Origin: Terfezia claveryi
Lineage: Eukaryota; Ascomycota; Pezizomycetes; Pezizales; Pezizaceae
Length of the DNA stretch: 19,773 nt
Assembly: GCA_015179025.1 (NCBI GenBank)
Contig: WHUX01000554.1
Span: forward strand, 1-19,773
Reading direction: 5' to 3'
The notes beneath the pieces were generated by a model that saw only the letters and a list, made by a program, of their open reading frames with translations, was not told the origin of the DNA and did not search any database. Within the stretch, counting starts at the first letter, position 1. Every line of letters starts with the position of its first letter. The position numbers and the translations under genes were made by a program. This document shows positions 7,860 through 16,981 of this stretch, in pieces.

Positions 7860-9010
7860 ATGTCAGAAGTAGCTCTCCCACCATAGGCTATTAGGATCCA
7901 GACCTAGAGAAGCTCCCCTATACCTTCAAGCCCAAACAAATTAAATACCTATTATTAAGAGGTCATTGATATCTTTGAGGCCATAGATGCTATCAGAGCC
8001 AAACTTGGTAATAGCTTGGCTATGGCTGAATGAAAACTGAGATCTGCTAATGAAGAAATTACAGTACTTCAAAATGACCTCAACAATGCTAGCATTGCTT
8101 TGGCCAACGAGCAAACTACAATCTAGACTCTCAACCACACTATGGCTACTATATTAGCAATCTCACCTTCAATACCAACTGCCAAGACTAAAAGTATTCC
8201 AACTCCCCTTAAGTTCAATAAGGATAGAGCTCACCTCTAAGCCTGAAAGAACTCAATAAACTTCTAACTCAATGAGGACTCAGCCAGATTCCTATCCAAA
8301 CAATACCAATTGGCTTATGTCTTTGCCTTGCTAGAGGGTAAAGTAGTAAATCAAATCCAGCCATATGTCCTTGAGACTAGAATTAAGCTGGATGGTATCC
8401 CAACACTCTTCGCTATCCTGCATAAGGCTTTTAGGGACCCTGATGCCAGAGGTACTGCTAGCCAAGCCTTTTGAGTACTGAAATAATGCAATTCGGATCT
8501 GTCCATATATATAGTAAAGTTTTTCAAGCTGGCAGCAGAAGTATTGTAGAATGACTAGTTAAAGCTTGAGCAGTTCTAGGAGGAACTAAATGATGAGCTT
8601 CAGTAAGGCATGGTCACCCTCCCAAAGACTAAAAGTCTCGACGAATTTATCGACTAGGCATCTAGATTAGAGCAATCAATAGCTAGGTTATATTACCATC
8701 TGATCATTCAACTAACTACCTGCCTAGCATAACAACTGAACAAGCCAGCCCAATCCCCTACAACCAATAAGCTAGTATACCCTTCACTAGTGCCAGGAGG
8801 TCCTACACCTATGGATTTATCCTTTGGAAGGCCTCGGTTGACCTAAGAGGAAAGGGACAGGTATAGGGATAAAGAATTGTATATTATATATAGGAAGGGA
8901 GATTATTTTATTATAGTCTATCTCCTTCAGAAAGCTCCTTCTCTGGCCGTCCATGTAATCGATATCCTAATACTTAGGATCGAGGAGGTTAATGAGTCAG
9001 GAAAAGCCCT
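7860..9010 (+). pseudogene. gag: Gag of the chromovirus, decayed
   Basis: ATG at 7860 starts a frame with many nonsense codons that still reads as fungal Ty3/gypsy Gag. A coiled-coil-like segment (ANEEITVLQNDLNNASIALA) comes first, then the capsid-like stretch with QYQLAYVFALLEGKVVNQ and LHKAFRDPDARGTASQAF, then PMDLSFGRPRLT, which typically precedes the zinc knuckle. The knuckle at 8880-8921 has the exact C-x2-C-x4-H-x4-C spacing, but all four ligand codons are TAT (Tyr), each one transition from TGT or CAT. Gag would have formed the particle and bound the RNA. The end is not defined; the frame shifts before the protease. Confidence 0.8.
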
Positions 9011-9109
9011 GTCCCTTGCTTAGTTACTAACACTAGCAAGAGACCTACCTCAAGCTATCCATCTTTATTTTTATCTATATTTTCTATTTTCTCTACTTCT
9101 ATTAATAAA

Positions 9110-9570
9110 TCTTGCTTGTTCAGCAAGCTCTTTGTTGTCGCTATCTCCCTCAGAATCAATGATAGAACAATTACTAGGTCAGCACTTATCGATTGCAGAG
9201 CTTTAGGACTTGCATTCATTGACTAGGCCTTTATCAGTAAATTCTCTATACTCACATTCAAGCTCAAAACCCCCTATATTTTAGATGTCATTGATAGTCA
9301 ACCTATCTCCTTCGAGGATATCACTGATATTGTGTGCATGCCTACCTAGGTTGGAGATCACTCCGAGGCAAATCTCCTAATATTCATGATAAAGTTTAAG
9401 TATCTGATTGTCCTTAGAATCTCCTGGCTTAGAATGCATAATGTATTAGTTAGCTTTGGCTCTTATACATCATACTTTAACAGCCTTTATTACAAAAGAC
9501 ACAGTAGAAATCCAAAGGCTACTATTACTGGGCTATGTACCTTACTACCCCTAATAATCCACCCGATCTA
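9110..9570 (+). pseudogene. Retropepsin-like aspartic protease, decayed
   Basis: ALIDCRALGLAFID matches the active-site loop of gypsy proteases (consensus LID-S/C-GA). The Asp is kept at 9191-9193, but the Gly of the D-S/T-G triad is Arg. Further on, VIDSQPISFEDIT and the ISWLRMHNVLVSFGS segment match the flap/C-terminal region (usually G-x-PWL-x-x-HN). The frame differs from that of the Gag knuckle, so at least one shift lies between them. It would have processed the polyprotein. Confidence 0.75.
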
Positions 9571-9880
9571 GGTAGTATACCTACTTGCACACATTGATGC
9601 CAATTCCCCTGTTTCCTCTGTTTTCCCTCCTGTACCCCCAGTTTCCTCTACGCCCTCAGTTTCTTTTGTGTCTCTAGTTTCCCCTATACTACTGGTTTCC
9701 CTTGCACCTCCTGTCCCCCTTATACCCTCTATGCCCCTGAGTCCTCAAAAACCTCTGAATGTTAGCTTTATTGGGGCAGGGGCTTTTGCTTACCTCACTA
9801 GGAGACACAAGCTGAAGGCTCATACCTTGTTTATACATGAGGTAAATTTGGAGATTAATAAAATATGGTCAAAAGAGGAG
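9571..9880 (+). pseudogene. Pro-rich linker between protease and RT
   Basis: Repeated codons for Pro, Val and Ser (SLVSPILLVSLAPPVPLIPS and similar) resemble the variable linker between protease and RT in fungal gypsy Pol. It leads into a recognised pre-RT segment (VSFIGAGAFAYLTRR, then EEWKFILLDEYHEFIDLF). Confidence 0.55.
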
Positions 9881-10850
9881 TGGAAGTTCATACTCCTAGA
9901 CGAATACCACGAATTCATTGACTTGTTCTTGGAAAAGATGGCAGAAAAACTTACACCCTACTAGCTATATAACTATACGATTCTACTGATAGAGGGTAAG
10001 ACCCTCCCCCCTATGGGCCCCTCTGTAAAATGTCCTAGTTGGAGCTAGAAGCTTTGAAGAAATACTTAGAGGAAAACCTCAACAAGAGCTTCATTCACTA
10101 TAGCTCCTCACCAGTGGGTGCCCTAGTACTTTTCATAAAGAAATCGGATAGCTTTCTTTAGTTATGTATCGATTACCGGAGCCTAAACAAGATAATGGTT
10201 AAAAACAAGTACCCTCTACCCCTAATTAAGGAGACATTAGCCAGGCTCTACGAGGCTAAATAGTTTACTAAACTGAATTTAAGAGGGGCATACAATCTAG
10301 TAAGGATTATACTGAGGGAGAAGTAGAAAACTGCCTTCCGAACTTGTTATGGCCACTTTGAGTACAATATCTTGCCCTTTGGCTTAACTAATACTCCAGC
10401 GTCTTTCCAATACTTTGTTAATGATACCCTATGAAACTTTTTGGATATGTTCTATACAGTTTACCTTAATGATATCTTGATTTATTCAGATACCCTCACA
10501 GAACACAAGATTCATATCCTACAGGTATTGGAAAATTTGGAGCAAGCTGAATTGTTCCTCAAGCCTGAAAATGTGAGTTTCATGTACACAAGGTCAAGTA
10601 TTTGGGGTTAATCATTACTATAGAAGGCATCTGGATGGATCCTGCTAAGGTTACTACAATCTAGGAATAGGAAACCTCGGCCAACTTAAAGGACATGTAA
10701 GCCTTTCTAGGATTTGCTAACTTTTACTGCTGGTTTATTCTGGAATACTTGAGAATTACAGTACCTCTAATAGCCTTGATGAAAACAAAGGTAGAAGCTG
10801 GCTTACACCTAACAAAAAGGGCCTTCTACTGGAATCCAGAAGCCCAATCC
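9881..10850 (+). pseudogene. pol: Reverse transcriptase domain, decayed
   Basis: RT blocks appear in order: [26 protein letters not shown]; a KKSDSF segment followed by [87 protein letters not shown]; and the connection FLGFANFYCWFI. The catalytic YxDD is Y-L-N-D (10462-10473): the first catalytic Asp is Asn, one G-to-A step. W and R codons are replaced by TAG and TGA (for example before KTAFRT). Frame shifts lie near 10010 and 10568. Confidence 0.88.
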
Positions 10851-11300
10851 ACTTTCTAGAACCTCAAAAAAGCCTTCTGCTCAGTACTAATCCTAGCTTA
10901 TTTTGATTCGGACAGTAAAATTATCATCAAAACCAATGCTTCTGATTATGTCTCTGCAGGAATCCTCTCTTAATATGTTAACAGCATCCTCTACTCAGTA
11001 GCCTACTTATTGAAAAAGTACTCCTCAGCTGAGTGCAACTATGAGATCTATTGTAAGGAGCTGATAGCCATCGTAAGGGCATTCTAGGAGTGGAGGCCAT
11101 ACCTGGAGTCAGCTAAAGGAATTATCGAGATATTATCTGATCATAAAAACCTTGAGTATTTTACAACTACCAAGCTGCTTAACTGATAGCAGGCTAGGTG
11201 GTTGGGATTTCTCTCTTGGTTCAACTTTAAAATCAAGTACTGACCTAGAAAAGCTGGTGGCAAGCCTAATATATTAACTCAAAGATCAGGAGATTTCTCT
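10851..11300 (+). pseudogene. pol: RNase H domain, decayed
   Basis: The order fits gypsy RNase H: ILAYFDSDSKIIIKTNASDY, in which the usual TDAS is TNAS (Asp to Asn at 10934-10936); [20 protein letters not shown] with the conserved Glu; [19 protein letters not shown] with its Asp; then RWLGFLSWFNFKIKY. It would have degraded template RNA during reverse transcription. Loss of the first acidic residue alone should abolish activity. Confidence 0.85.
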
Positions 11301-11734
11301 AAAGAGGAGGATAAAAGGCTAAAATACTAAAATCAGGTTGTATAGAAGCTCAAAAACTTTGATCTGGTAGCCAATGTCCTTGCTGATCCTGAGGCTAATA
11401 TAGAAGCTGAGGCTGAGGCTGCTAGAAAAGCCAACCTTCAACAACTAGTGAGACAGGCTTATGAAGAAAACCCCCTGGCCCAGGAAATCATTACTGCAGT
11501 GGATTCTGGCTAATGCTGCTACCCTAAAATCTCTCTGGCTGAATATGCTGTCCAGGAAGGTCTCCTTTACCACCTTGAATGGCTTTATATACCAGAAGAA
11601 GATCTGTGCCTACAATTGATTAAGGAATACCACAATACTCCAGTAGTAGGCCACTTGAGAGTGGCTAAAATATTAGAATTGCTGGCCAGAGAATATACAT
11701 AGGTAGACTACATCAGAAAGATTTTAGCATATGT
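11301..11734 (+). pseudogene. pol: RNase H-integrase linker and integrase zinc domain, left half
   Basis: A charged linker (ADPEANIEAEAEAARKANLQ) leads to EGLLYHLEWLYIPEEDL and IKEYHNTPVVGHLRVAKI, the HH half of the integrase HHCC zinc domain. The protein breaks off in ILAYV at 11734 and resumes at 13717 with the CC half. Removing the insertion and one TATGT copy restores a continuous frame. Confidence 0.85.
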
Positions 11735-11757
11735 TGTGTGCATGCTGTGCACACAAC
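11733..11757. repeat. Near-terminal palindrome of the insertion
   Basis: GTTGTGTGCA and TGCACACAAC are perfect 10-bp inverted arms around TGCTG. The left arm spans the target duplication/insert border, so part of it may be coincidental. GTTGTGTGCC occurs again near 11871. Confidence 0.7.
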
Positions 11758-12191
11758 GCCAATTTGCAAAACTCCGAATTACAATAAGATCTCTCTCACA
11801 TAACGCACTTCCTACAATGCTGATACTTACAATTCAATCTCGTCTCGCACTTTCACAATATGCAATCGGACGTTGTGTGCCCCATTCTCAACGTCTTCCT
11901 CTTCACATATCCGCTTCCAACATTCTTTCACCCAACTCAATATTATGATTGCGAGCTTATTACTTATGACCTTCAGAAGGCAGACTAGTCCCTCCTCATG
12001 TTGTAATTGCAAGCTCATTACCTGTAACCATCTGAAGGTACAATACCCACTCCTCACTGTTGTCATCGACACTGTACTCTTTTACTCTCGCACCTGTATT
12101 TTATGCATTTCCAAAAATTTCTTAATTCTCCTAATAATATCTAAATCTAGCTAAATAAACAACTATGATCACACTCCTAAAATCACCATGC
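11758..12191. other. Left unique part of the insertion
   Basis: There is no supported gene. Pyrimidine-rich sequence contains short frames on both strands without recognisable motifs. GCACCTGTATTTTATGCATTTC (about 12089-12110) resembles sequence at 19257-19278, about the same distance before the second 24-bp array. Confidence 0.4.
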
Positions 12192-12903
12192 AAATAGCCT
12201 ATATATCCGACTGGTATGCAAATAGCCCTAGAAATGAGCATGCAAATAGCCCATATACCCGTGTGCAAATAGCCCTAGAAATCAGTGTGCAAATAGCTCA
12301 TATATCTGTGTGCACATAGCTCTGGAAATCAGCATCCAAATAGCCTAGAAGTCAGCGTCCAAATAGCCCTAGAAATCAGAGGGCAAATAGCCTATGTATC
12401 CGACTATGCAAATCAGCCTAGAATCCACCGTCCAAATCAGCCTGGAATCCACAGCCCAAATCAGCCTAGAATCGAGCGAGTAAATCAGCCTGGAATCGAG
12501 CGAGCAAATCAGCCTGGAATCGAGCGAGCAAATCAGCCTAGAATTGAGCGAGCAAATCAGCTGGGAATCAAGAGAGCAAATCAGCCTAGAATTGAGCAAG
12601 CAAATCAGCTTGGAATTGAGCGAGCAAATCAGCCTAGAATTGAGTGAACAAATCAGCCTAGAATTGAGCAAAGAAATCAGCTTGGAATCGAGCAAGCAAA
12701 TCAGCCTAGAATTGAGTGAGCAAATCAGCCTAGAATTAAGGTAGTAAATCAGCTTGGAATCGAGCAAGCAAATCAGCCAGCAATCAAGCAAGCAAATCAG
12801 CACGGAATTGAGCGAGCAAATTAGCCTAGAATTCAGCATGCAAATGAGCAAGAAAATGAGTAACAAAATGAGCAAGAAAATAAGCGAGAAAATGAGCAAG
12901 TAC
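12192..12903. repeat. 24-bp minisatellite, about 27 units, ending in 12-bp units
   Basis: Units begin CAAAT. The first nine are 23-28 bp, of CAAATAGCCCTAGAAATCAG type. From about 12410, eighteen units are uniformly 24 bp, of CAAATCAGCCTRGAATYGAG type. The array ends in about five 12-bp half-units (AAAATGAGCAAG). The length is a multiple of three, so both strands have long open frames (QISLELSE repeats forward; LICSLNSR repeats reverse). I regard these frames as products of the repeat. Differences between units are mostly C/T and A/G. Confidence 0.93.
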
Positions 12904-13062
12904 ACAACCTCTATACAGTGGTGCAAATAATCAGAGAAATCAGTGTATACCATTATTCTGAAGCAATGACAGGAAAAAAACTTTAAGTCTCAGGCAGCCA
13001 CACTTTTGAAGAAGGGTACCCGCGTGCCTCCTATTCTCGCGAGCCCCCTAATGTCCAATCCA

Positions 13063-13167
13063 GTTCTTGTGGTCTCAGAACTAGTTCCTGCTGTCTCAGA
13101 ACCAGTTCCTGCTGTCTCAGAACCAGTTCCCGCTGTCTGAGGACTAGCCCCTGCTGTCTAACAATTA
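13063..13167. repeat. 21-bp tandem array, 5 units
   Basis: Five 21-bp units start at 13063, 13084, 13105, 13126 and 13147 (GTTCCTGCTGTCTCAG type). The two central units are identical. On the minus strand they encode RQQELVL heptads, but no larger gene supports translation. Confidence 0.88.
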
Positions 13168-13278
13168 GCTCATAGCTGGTGTTGGAATAATTCCTATGGT
13201 GTTGGGTTTGAGCTCCTTCAGGCATGGGCACTACCTAGTATGGTAGAGAAAATAGCTGTATGTGGTAAACATGAACAT

Positions 13279-13402
13279 AGACTGGATTCGGTCAGTAATA
13301 GACTGGATTAAGTTAGTGATAAACTGGATTCGGTCGGTAATGACTAGATTGTAGTACTCTAATAGAATTGTAGTGGTCCGATAGAATTGTAGTAGTTCTA
13401 GT
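13279..13402. repeat. 21-bp tandem array with degenerate 19-20-bp tail
   Basis: Three 21-bp units (13279, 13300, 13321; AGACTGGATTCGGTCAGT type), one 22-bp unit (13342), then two units starting AGAATTGTAGT (13364 and 13383). It is the third array inside the insertion. Confidence 0.8.
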
Positions 13403-13515
13403 AGATGAGGTATTAGTAGTACATAGTAAAAGGGTCAGGAATACTTAAGAGGTGGACAACAGACATGATGTGCAAGAGAGCTCGTTAGGAACAAATTGCA
13501 TGAAAGAGTGGCATT

Positions 13516-13716
13516 GGGAACGACGTTGAGCCAACTTATAAAGAAAAATGAGAATGTGCACGCCAATATAGTTAGTAACGTATATAAGAAGGATTTGCAC
13601 AGTTAAGCATTAGCAATGCAGACAACGTCAAAAAAGACAAATTAATGTTGTAATGCTTGCAGGCACATTGCAAGTTAAGAAAATTTTTGCTGATGTAGCA
13701 GAAGAACATAGAATAG
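13516..13716 (+). promoter_or_regulatory. Promoter-like right end of the insertion
   Basis: GGGAACGACGTTGAGCC (13516-13532), GTATATAAG (about 13580) and TTAAGCATTAGCAATG (ATG at about 13617) repeat the layout seen before the 2704 pseudogene. The ATG opens only a nine-residue frame (MQTTSKKTN), so any gene that followed is lost or was truncated by the insertion end. Confidence 0.35.
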
Positions 13717-14690
13717 TATGTATGAAACTGCTATATTAGCAAGTATGCTAAGCCTATTCACTATGCCCTATATGGCACCTTGAAGCTCCTGAATATCTTG
13801 AATCAGTGATAGCTGTACCTGACCATTGATTTTGTGATAGAATTGCCAAAAAACTCGAGATCAATACCATCCTAATAGTAGTAGACTGGTTAACAAAGAT
13901 GAGGTATGTCATACCTTGTTAGGACACTTGTTCTACTCAGAAGCTAGCCAACCTCTATCTCAACAATGTGTTTTGGTATCACAGCTCTCCGAATCTATTG
14001 TGTCTGACTGGGGCCCTTAGTTTACCTTGGACTTTTGGAGAGCCTTCTGTGAGCTTCTAGGGATTAAAGTGCATTTATCAACAGTATATTACCACCAGAT
14101 AGATAGCCAATCAGAGAGGATAAATACTATTATGGAGCAATATCTGCAGGCCTTTATTAATTACCAGTAGGATAACTAAATTTCGTTACTAGCTACCTAC
14201 AAGTTTGCTGTAAACAACCAGTTCTTAGAATTCTCCAAAAACCTCCGCTTTCCTAGCTAACTATAGTTGATACCCCTGGTTTGGTGGATGCCTTAGCATC
14301 CCTACAAAAAAGCCCACCCCCTAGCTAAGGAGTTCATAATTGAAATTGCTGAACTCTACTATACCTTGAAAGCTGAACTGGGATATGTACAAGCAAGGCA
14401 AGCTGAGTATGCCAATGAAGCATGGCTGCCAGCCTCTAGATACTAGCTAGGAGACAAGTATGGCTCTCCAGCTAGCACTTCCAGATAGAATAGCTATCTT
14501 GTAAAGCTCGACTATAAGTTCTTGGGTCCATTCAAAATGGTTGGCTACTATGGGCACTCATGCCTACTGATTGAGGTTCTCCAAGGACATCAAATAATAC
14601 TTAGTCATCTATGTTTCCAAGATCAAGCCTACCACTAGTGACCCTCCGCAGAGGCCAAGAACACCCCCACCTCCTCCTATAGTATCGAAG
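13717..14690 (+). pseudogene. pol: Integrase, right half, decayed
   Basis: The frame resumes with NCYISKYAKPIHYALYG (CC half of the zinc domain, second Cys replaced by Ser). The core follows: LTIDFVIELP with Asp at 13828, a frame shift, DWLTKMRYVIPC, DTCSTQKLANLYLNNVF, SDWGP with Asp at 14006, then QSERINTIMEQYLQAFINY with Glu at 14114. The last two catalytic residues are separated by exactly 35 residues, the D,D-35-E signature. FLGPFKMVGYYGHS at about 14521 matches the C-terminal domain. Many TAG, TAA and TGA codons and further shifts disable it. It would have inserted the cDNA into the genome. Confidence 0.87.
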
Positions 14691-14697
14691 GTAGGAA

Positions 14698-14850
14698 GAA
14701 ATGAGAGTAGAGGAAGTGCTAGACTCCCGATAATGGGTATGAATGCTGTAATATAAGGTCAAATGGCTGGGGGATAAGAAAACTACCTGGTAACTTACAG
14801 AGGACCTGGAAAATGTACAGGACCTAGTTAACTTGTTCCATCAACATTAT
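14698..14850 (+). pseudogene. Chromodomain at the integrase C-terminus
   Basis: MRVEEVLDSR, YKVKWLG, then a TTW and LTEDLENVQDLVNLFHQH series matches the chromodomain consensus (E-V-E-x-I-L-D-x-R, Y-x-V-K-W-x-G, T-W-E-P-x-x-x-L, F-x-x-x). Three or more stops interrupt it. A chromodomain at this place defines the chromovirus branch of Ty3/gypsy and is known to steer integration to modified chromatin in relatives. Confidence 0.8.
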
Positions 14851-15134
14851 CTATAGAAGCTTCGGCCTACTAACTAATGCTTCACCTTGTCCTTACTCAC
14901 TCAGATTATACCCTTTATATTTTTTTTGGATATTCAGAGTTATGACCTGGATTTTGTTGTTGTTGTTGTTGTTTTACCTACTTCCGGTATTAGGGTTAGG
15001 TTATAAGTTATTGGTTTTACTCATCTATTTTGTTTGTTTTTTCGCTTTGCTTTTTACTTTGCCTTTATTTATTTTTTACCTTATCTTTTACCTTGCCTTT
15101 TATCATTGGAGCTCCAAGCCTAAAGGGAGGATAG
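14851..15134 (+). other. 3' internal region and polypurine tract
   Basis: This T-rich sequence has a TTG microsatellite (about 14956-14974) and a hydrophobic open frame (14942-15166) that runs into the LTR. I regard the frame as a composition artefact. AAAGGGAGGATAG (15122-15134) touches the 3' LTR and fits the polypurine tract that primes plus-strand synthesis. Confidence 0.65.
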
Positions 15135-15615
15135 TATTACAACTGTCTCTTCTCAGCCTAGTCTGACCTTATTGTTGTTTCTTCTGGCATTATCTATGAT
15201 TTAGGTGATAGTGTTATTATCTTAGCTTCCGAGATAAGGGGTCTTAGGAACTTTATTCCTTCCGATAGCCTTGGCTAGGAAAGCCTGTATATATAGCTTG
15301 CTCTCTCCACTCTCTCATTGGATCCCTATCTAATGTTTTGTATATCTAATATAAGACCTTGGTTCTCCTAATACTTATGCACCTCCCTTGTATACCTCCT
15401 TGTCTTATAAATAGCTCTATAGTATAGCTGCTCTCCTCAACATACATGGCAACCACTTCTGCATATTTCTTGTCTTTGCCTCTTGCCTCCTGCCCTTGCT
15501 CTATCCTAGCCTTCCCCTAGTTACACACGTAGCACTCCTATATATATTCTACCTCATTCTTGTCCTTGCCCTAGCATACCTCTTGGTCATTGTATTCTCC
15601 AAAGCCTTTGTTATA
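15135..15615 (+). repeat. 3' LTR
   Basis: It begins TATTACAACT and ends TTGTTATA (ancestral CA changed to TA). It is 481 bp against 485 bp for the 5' copy. The heavy transition bias between the pair means that ordinary LTR dating would overestimate age. Confidence 0.9.
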
Positions 15616-16981
15616 GTAATATGTATATATTAAGGATAAAGGTTTAAAATAATAGATAATGGAAATCGATAGCTACTTAATGTAATAGAATATATATCTA
15701 CAGATAGACGGGTATTACCTTTTCTTATTATATACAAAGGAGCTAATTACTATATTGGATGGTATAAGTTTACTGGTCAGGATACTGAGTCAAAGGCATT
15801 TCGTTTTATATATTCTCCTAAAAGGTAGACAAATTAAGCATTAAGTTTAGATTGGGTAGAGAATATTTTTGATGTTTATTTGAGAATATCAGATAAGAAG
15901 AGTAAAGGATACTAATTTTTGATAAGCATTATTCTCATATTATAATAAAATTTATTGAGTATTATGATACATATCAAATTACTCTATATTGTCTTCCTCC
16001 ACACTCTATATATATCTTATAGCCTCTGGATGTTGGCCTTTTTAGACCTTTATATCATCACTATAGTAAAGTAGTAGATGATTATATTCAACATAGGGTT
16101 TATAGTATTCATAAAGGCAACTTTCTTCCAATATACCTGGAAGTATAACAAGTTACTTATATATCATTATCTATTATGAAGGCATTTGAGACATATGGGC
16201 TATATCCATTTAACCTTTGAGTTGTTTTGAATAAACTCTAAACTACACAACAAATGCTCTATACAGAAATCTCTTCAGCAGCTATTGCAGCTAACCTACT
16301 ACCTCCAATACTAAAGAACTCAAGTCAAATAACTTATTTAGTTCACAAATAGAAGCTTCTGCTAGCAGAGGAAACTAATTCAGAAGCTCGTGAGCATATT
16401 TTAGAGAACTTGGTAGATCAGCTATCACAATTTGGGATTGCTTAAGAACGAGATCAACAGTTGGTTCAACAAACATTTGAGCAGTGGCAGGCAGCCAATT
16501 TAAAAAATACAGGGCATGATGGGCATCATCTAGACAAGAATGAGCTGAAGTTAGGACGTGTACTTGATGGTCAGGCAAACAAGTCTTGAACAAGCACAAG
16601 AGGGCAGATTTGAAAAAGGCTGTGAAAAAGGCTGCGCAGGAGACTGCCAAACACCAGCGTGCACAGACCTCAAAATTACGCAAGAGTGCAGCTAAGACAT
16701 CCTACAAAGACATCCTACCAAATGCTCCCGAACCAAACCCCAAAAAGCAGCTAGTCCAATCAACATTTCCAGTGACTCCTCTAGCTACTATGAGATCTAG
16801 AATGAGTCTGACTATTATTCAGAATCACCTATCCTCACCACGCCAGCACTCCCCCCCCCCCCATACACCTACCCCAGGCCCCTCAACCAACCCTAGGACA
16901 CCCCACATCCAACGCCAGCTCTCTGGCATGCCTCCACCATCTATTGGTGGCGTCAGGCGGTCTCTTAGGTTCCGTAAATAG
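15616..16981 (+). pseudogene. Pogo/Fot1-type DDE transposase, 3' part
   Basis: The frame resumes with VICIY and runs through the DDE domain: PFLIIYKGANYYIGWYKFTG, SKAFRFIYSPK, LDWVENIFDVY. After a shift near 15913 comes LIFDKHYSH with the second catalytic Asp (15921-15923), then YCLPPHS and PLDVGLFRPL with the third Asp (16029-16031). MKAFETYGLYPFN follows, as in the family. The C-terminal tail (16586-16981, after a shift near 16575) is Lys-rich (KKAVKKAAQETAKHQRAQTS) and then Pro-rich through a C12 run at 16851-16862, ending at SLRFRK. With 6788-7338 the gene would encode about 640 residues, normal to slightly long for Fot1/pogo. All three catalytic Asp survive, but stops and shifts kill the gene. 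Confidence 0.87.

Larger units (their letters stand above)
11735..13716. mobile_element. Unclassified 1,982-bp insertion built of tandem repeats
   Basis: The integrase frame is interrupted exactly between two copies of TATGT (11730-11734 and 13717-13721), a 5-bp target duplication. The left end begins TGTGTGCATGC and, with the last two bases of the duplication, forms the inverted pair GTTGTGTGCA/TGCACACAAC (loop 5 nt). The right end is AACATAGAATAG. I see no LTRs, no matching terminal inverted repeat, no poly(A) and no transposase or RT. Inside are three arrays (24-bp, 21-bp and 21-bp units), a GGGAACGACGTTGAGCC module and a short ATG frame. It is probably a non-autonomous element; the class is unknown. 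Confidence 0.75.
7339..15615 (+). mobile_element. Ty3/gypsy chromovirus LTR retrotransposon, degenerate
   Basis: An 8.28-kb element has two LTRs (485 and 481 bp), a purine tract before the 3' LTR, and Gag, protease, RT, RNase H, integrase and chromodomain in the Ty3/gypsy order. It interrupts the pogo transposase: the host frame stops at ...SK (7333) and resumes at 15616 with VICIY. The flanks ATAAA (7334-7338) and GTAAT (15616-15620) would be a degenerate 5-bp target duplication. It carries the 1,982-bp insertion at 11735-13716, so its own length was about 6.3 kb, ordinary for the group. Catalytic residues are mutated and no gene is intact. Confidence 0.9.

Noticed and set aside
7614..7886. 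90-residue open frame as a separate gene
   Set aside because: It lies in the 5' LTR and only runs into the Gag start. The codons are LTR sequence.
11873..12154. Short open frames on both strands in the left part of the insertion
   Set aside because: No motifs, overlapping on both strands, and inside a non-coding-looking element.
12192..12903. CRISPR-like array
   Set aside because: Contiguous 24-bp units lack alternating unique spacers, and the setting is a eukaryotic transposon nest. It is a minisatellite.
12369..12953. 194-residue minus-strand frame made of LICSLNSR repeats and its plus-strand counterpart
   Set aside because: The 24-bp repeat length is divisible by three, which keeps frames open on both strands. 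There is no domain, start context or non-repeat coding sequence.
14942..15166. Hydrophobic 74-residue frame resembling a membrane protein
   Set aside because: T-rich composition and a TTG microsatellite create Leu/Phe codons. The frame runs across the LTR border.
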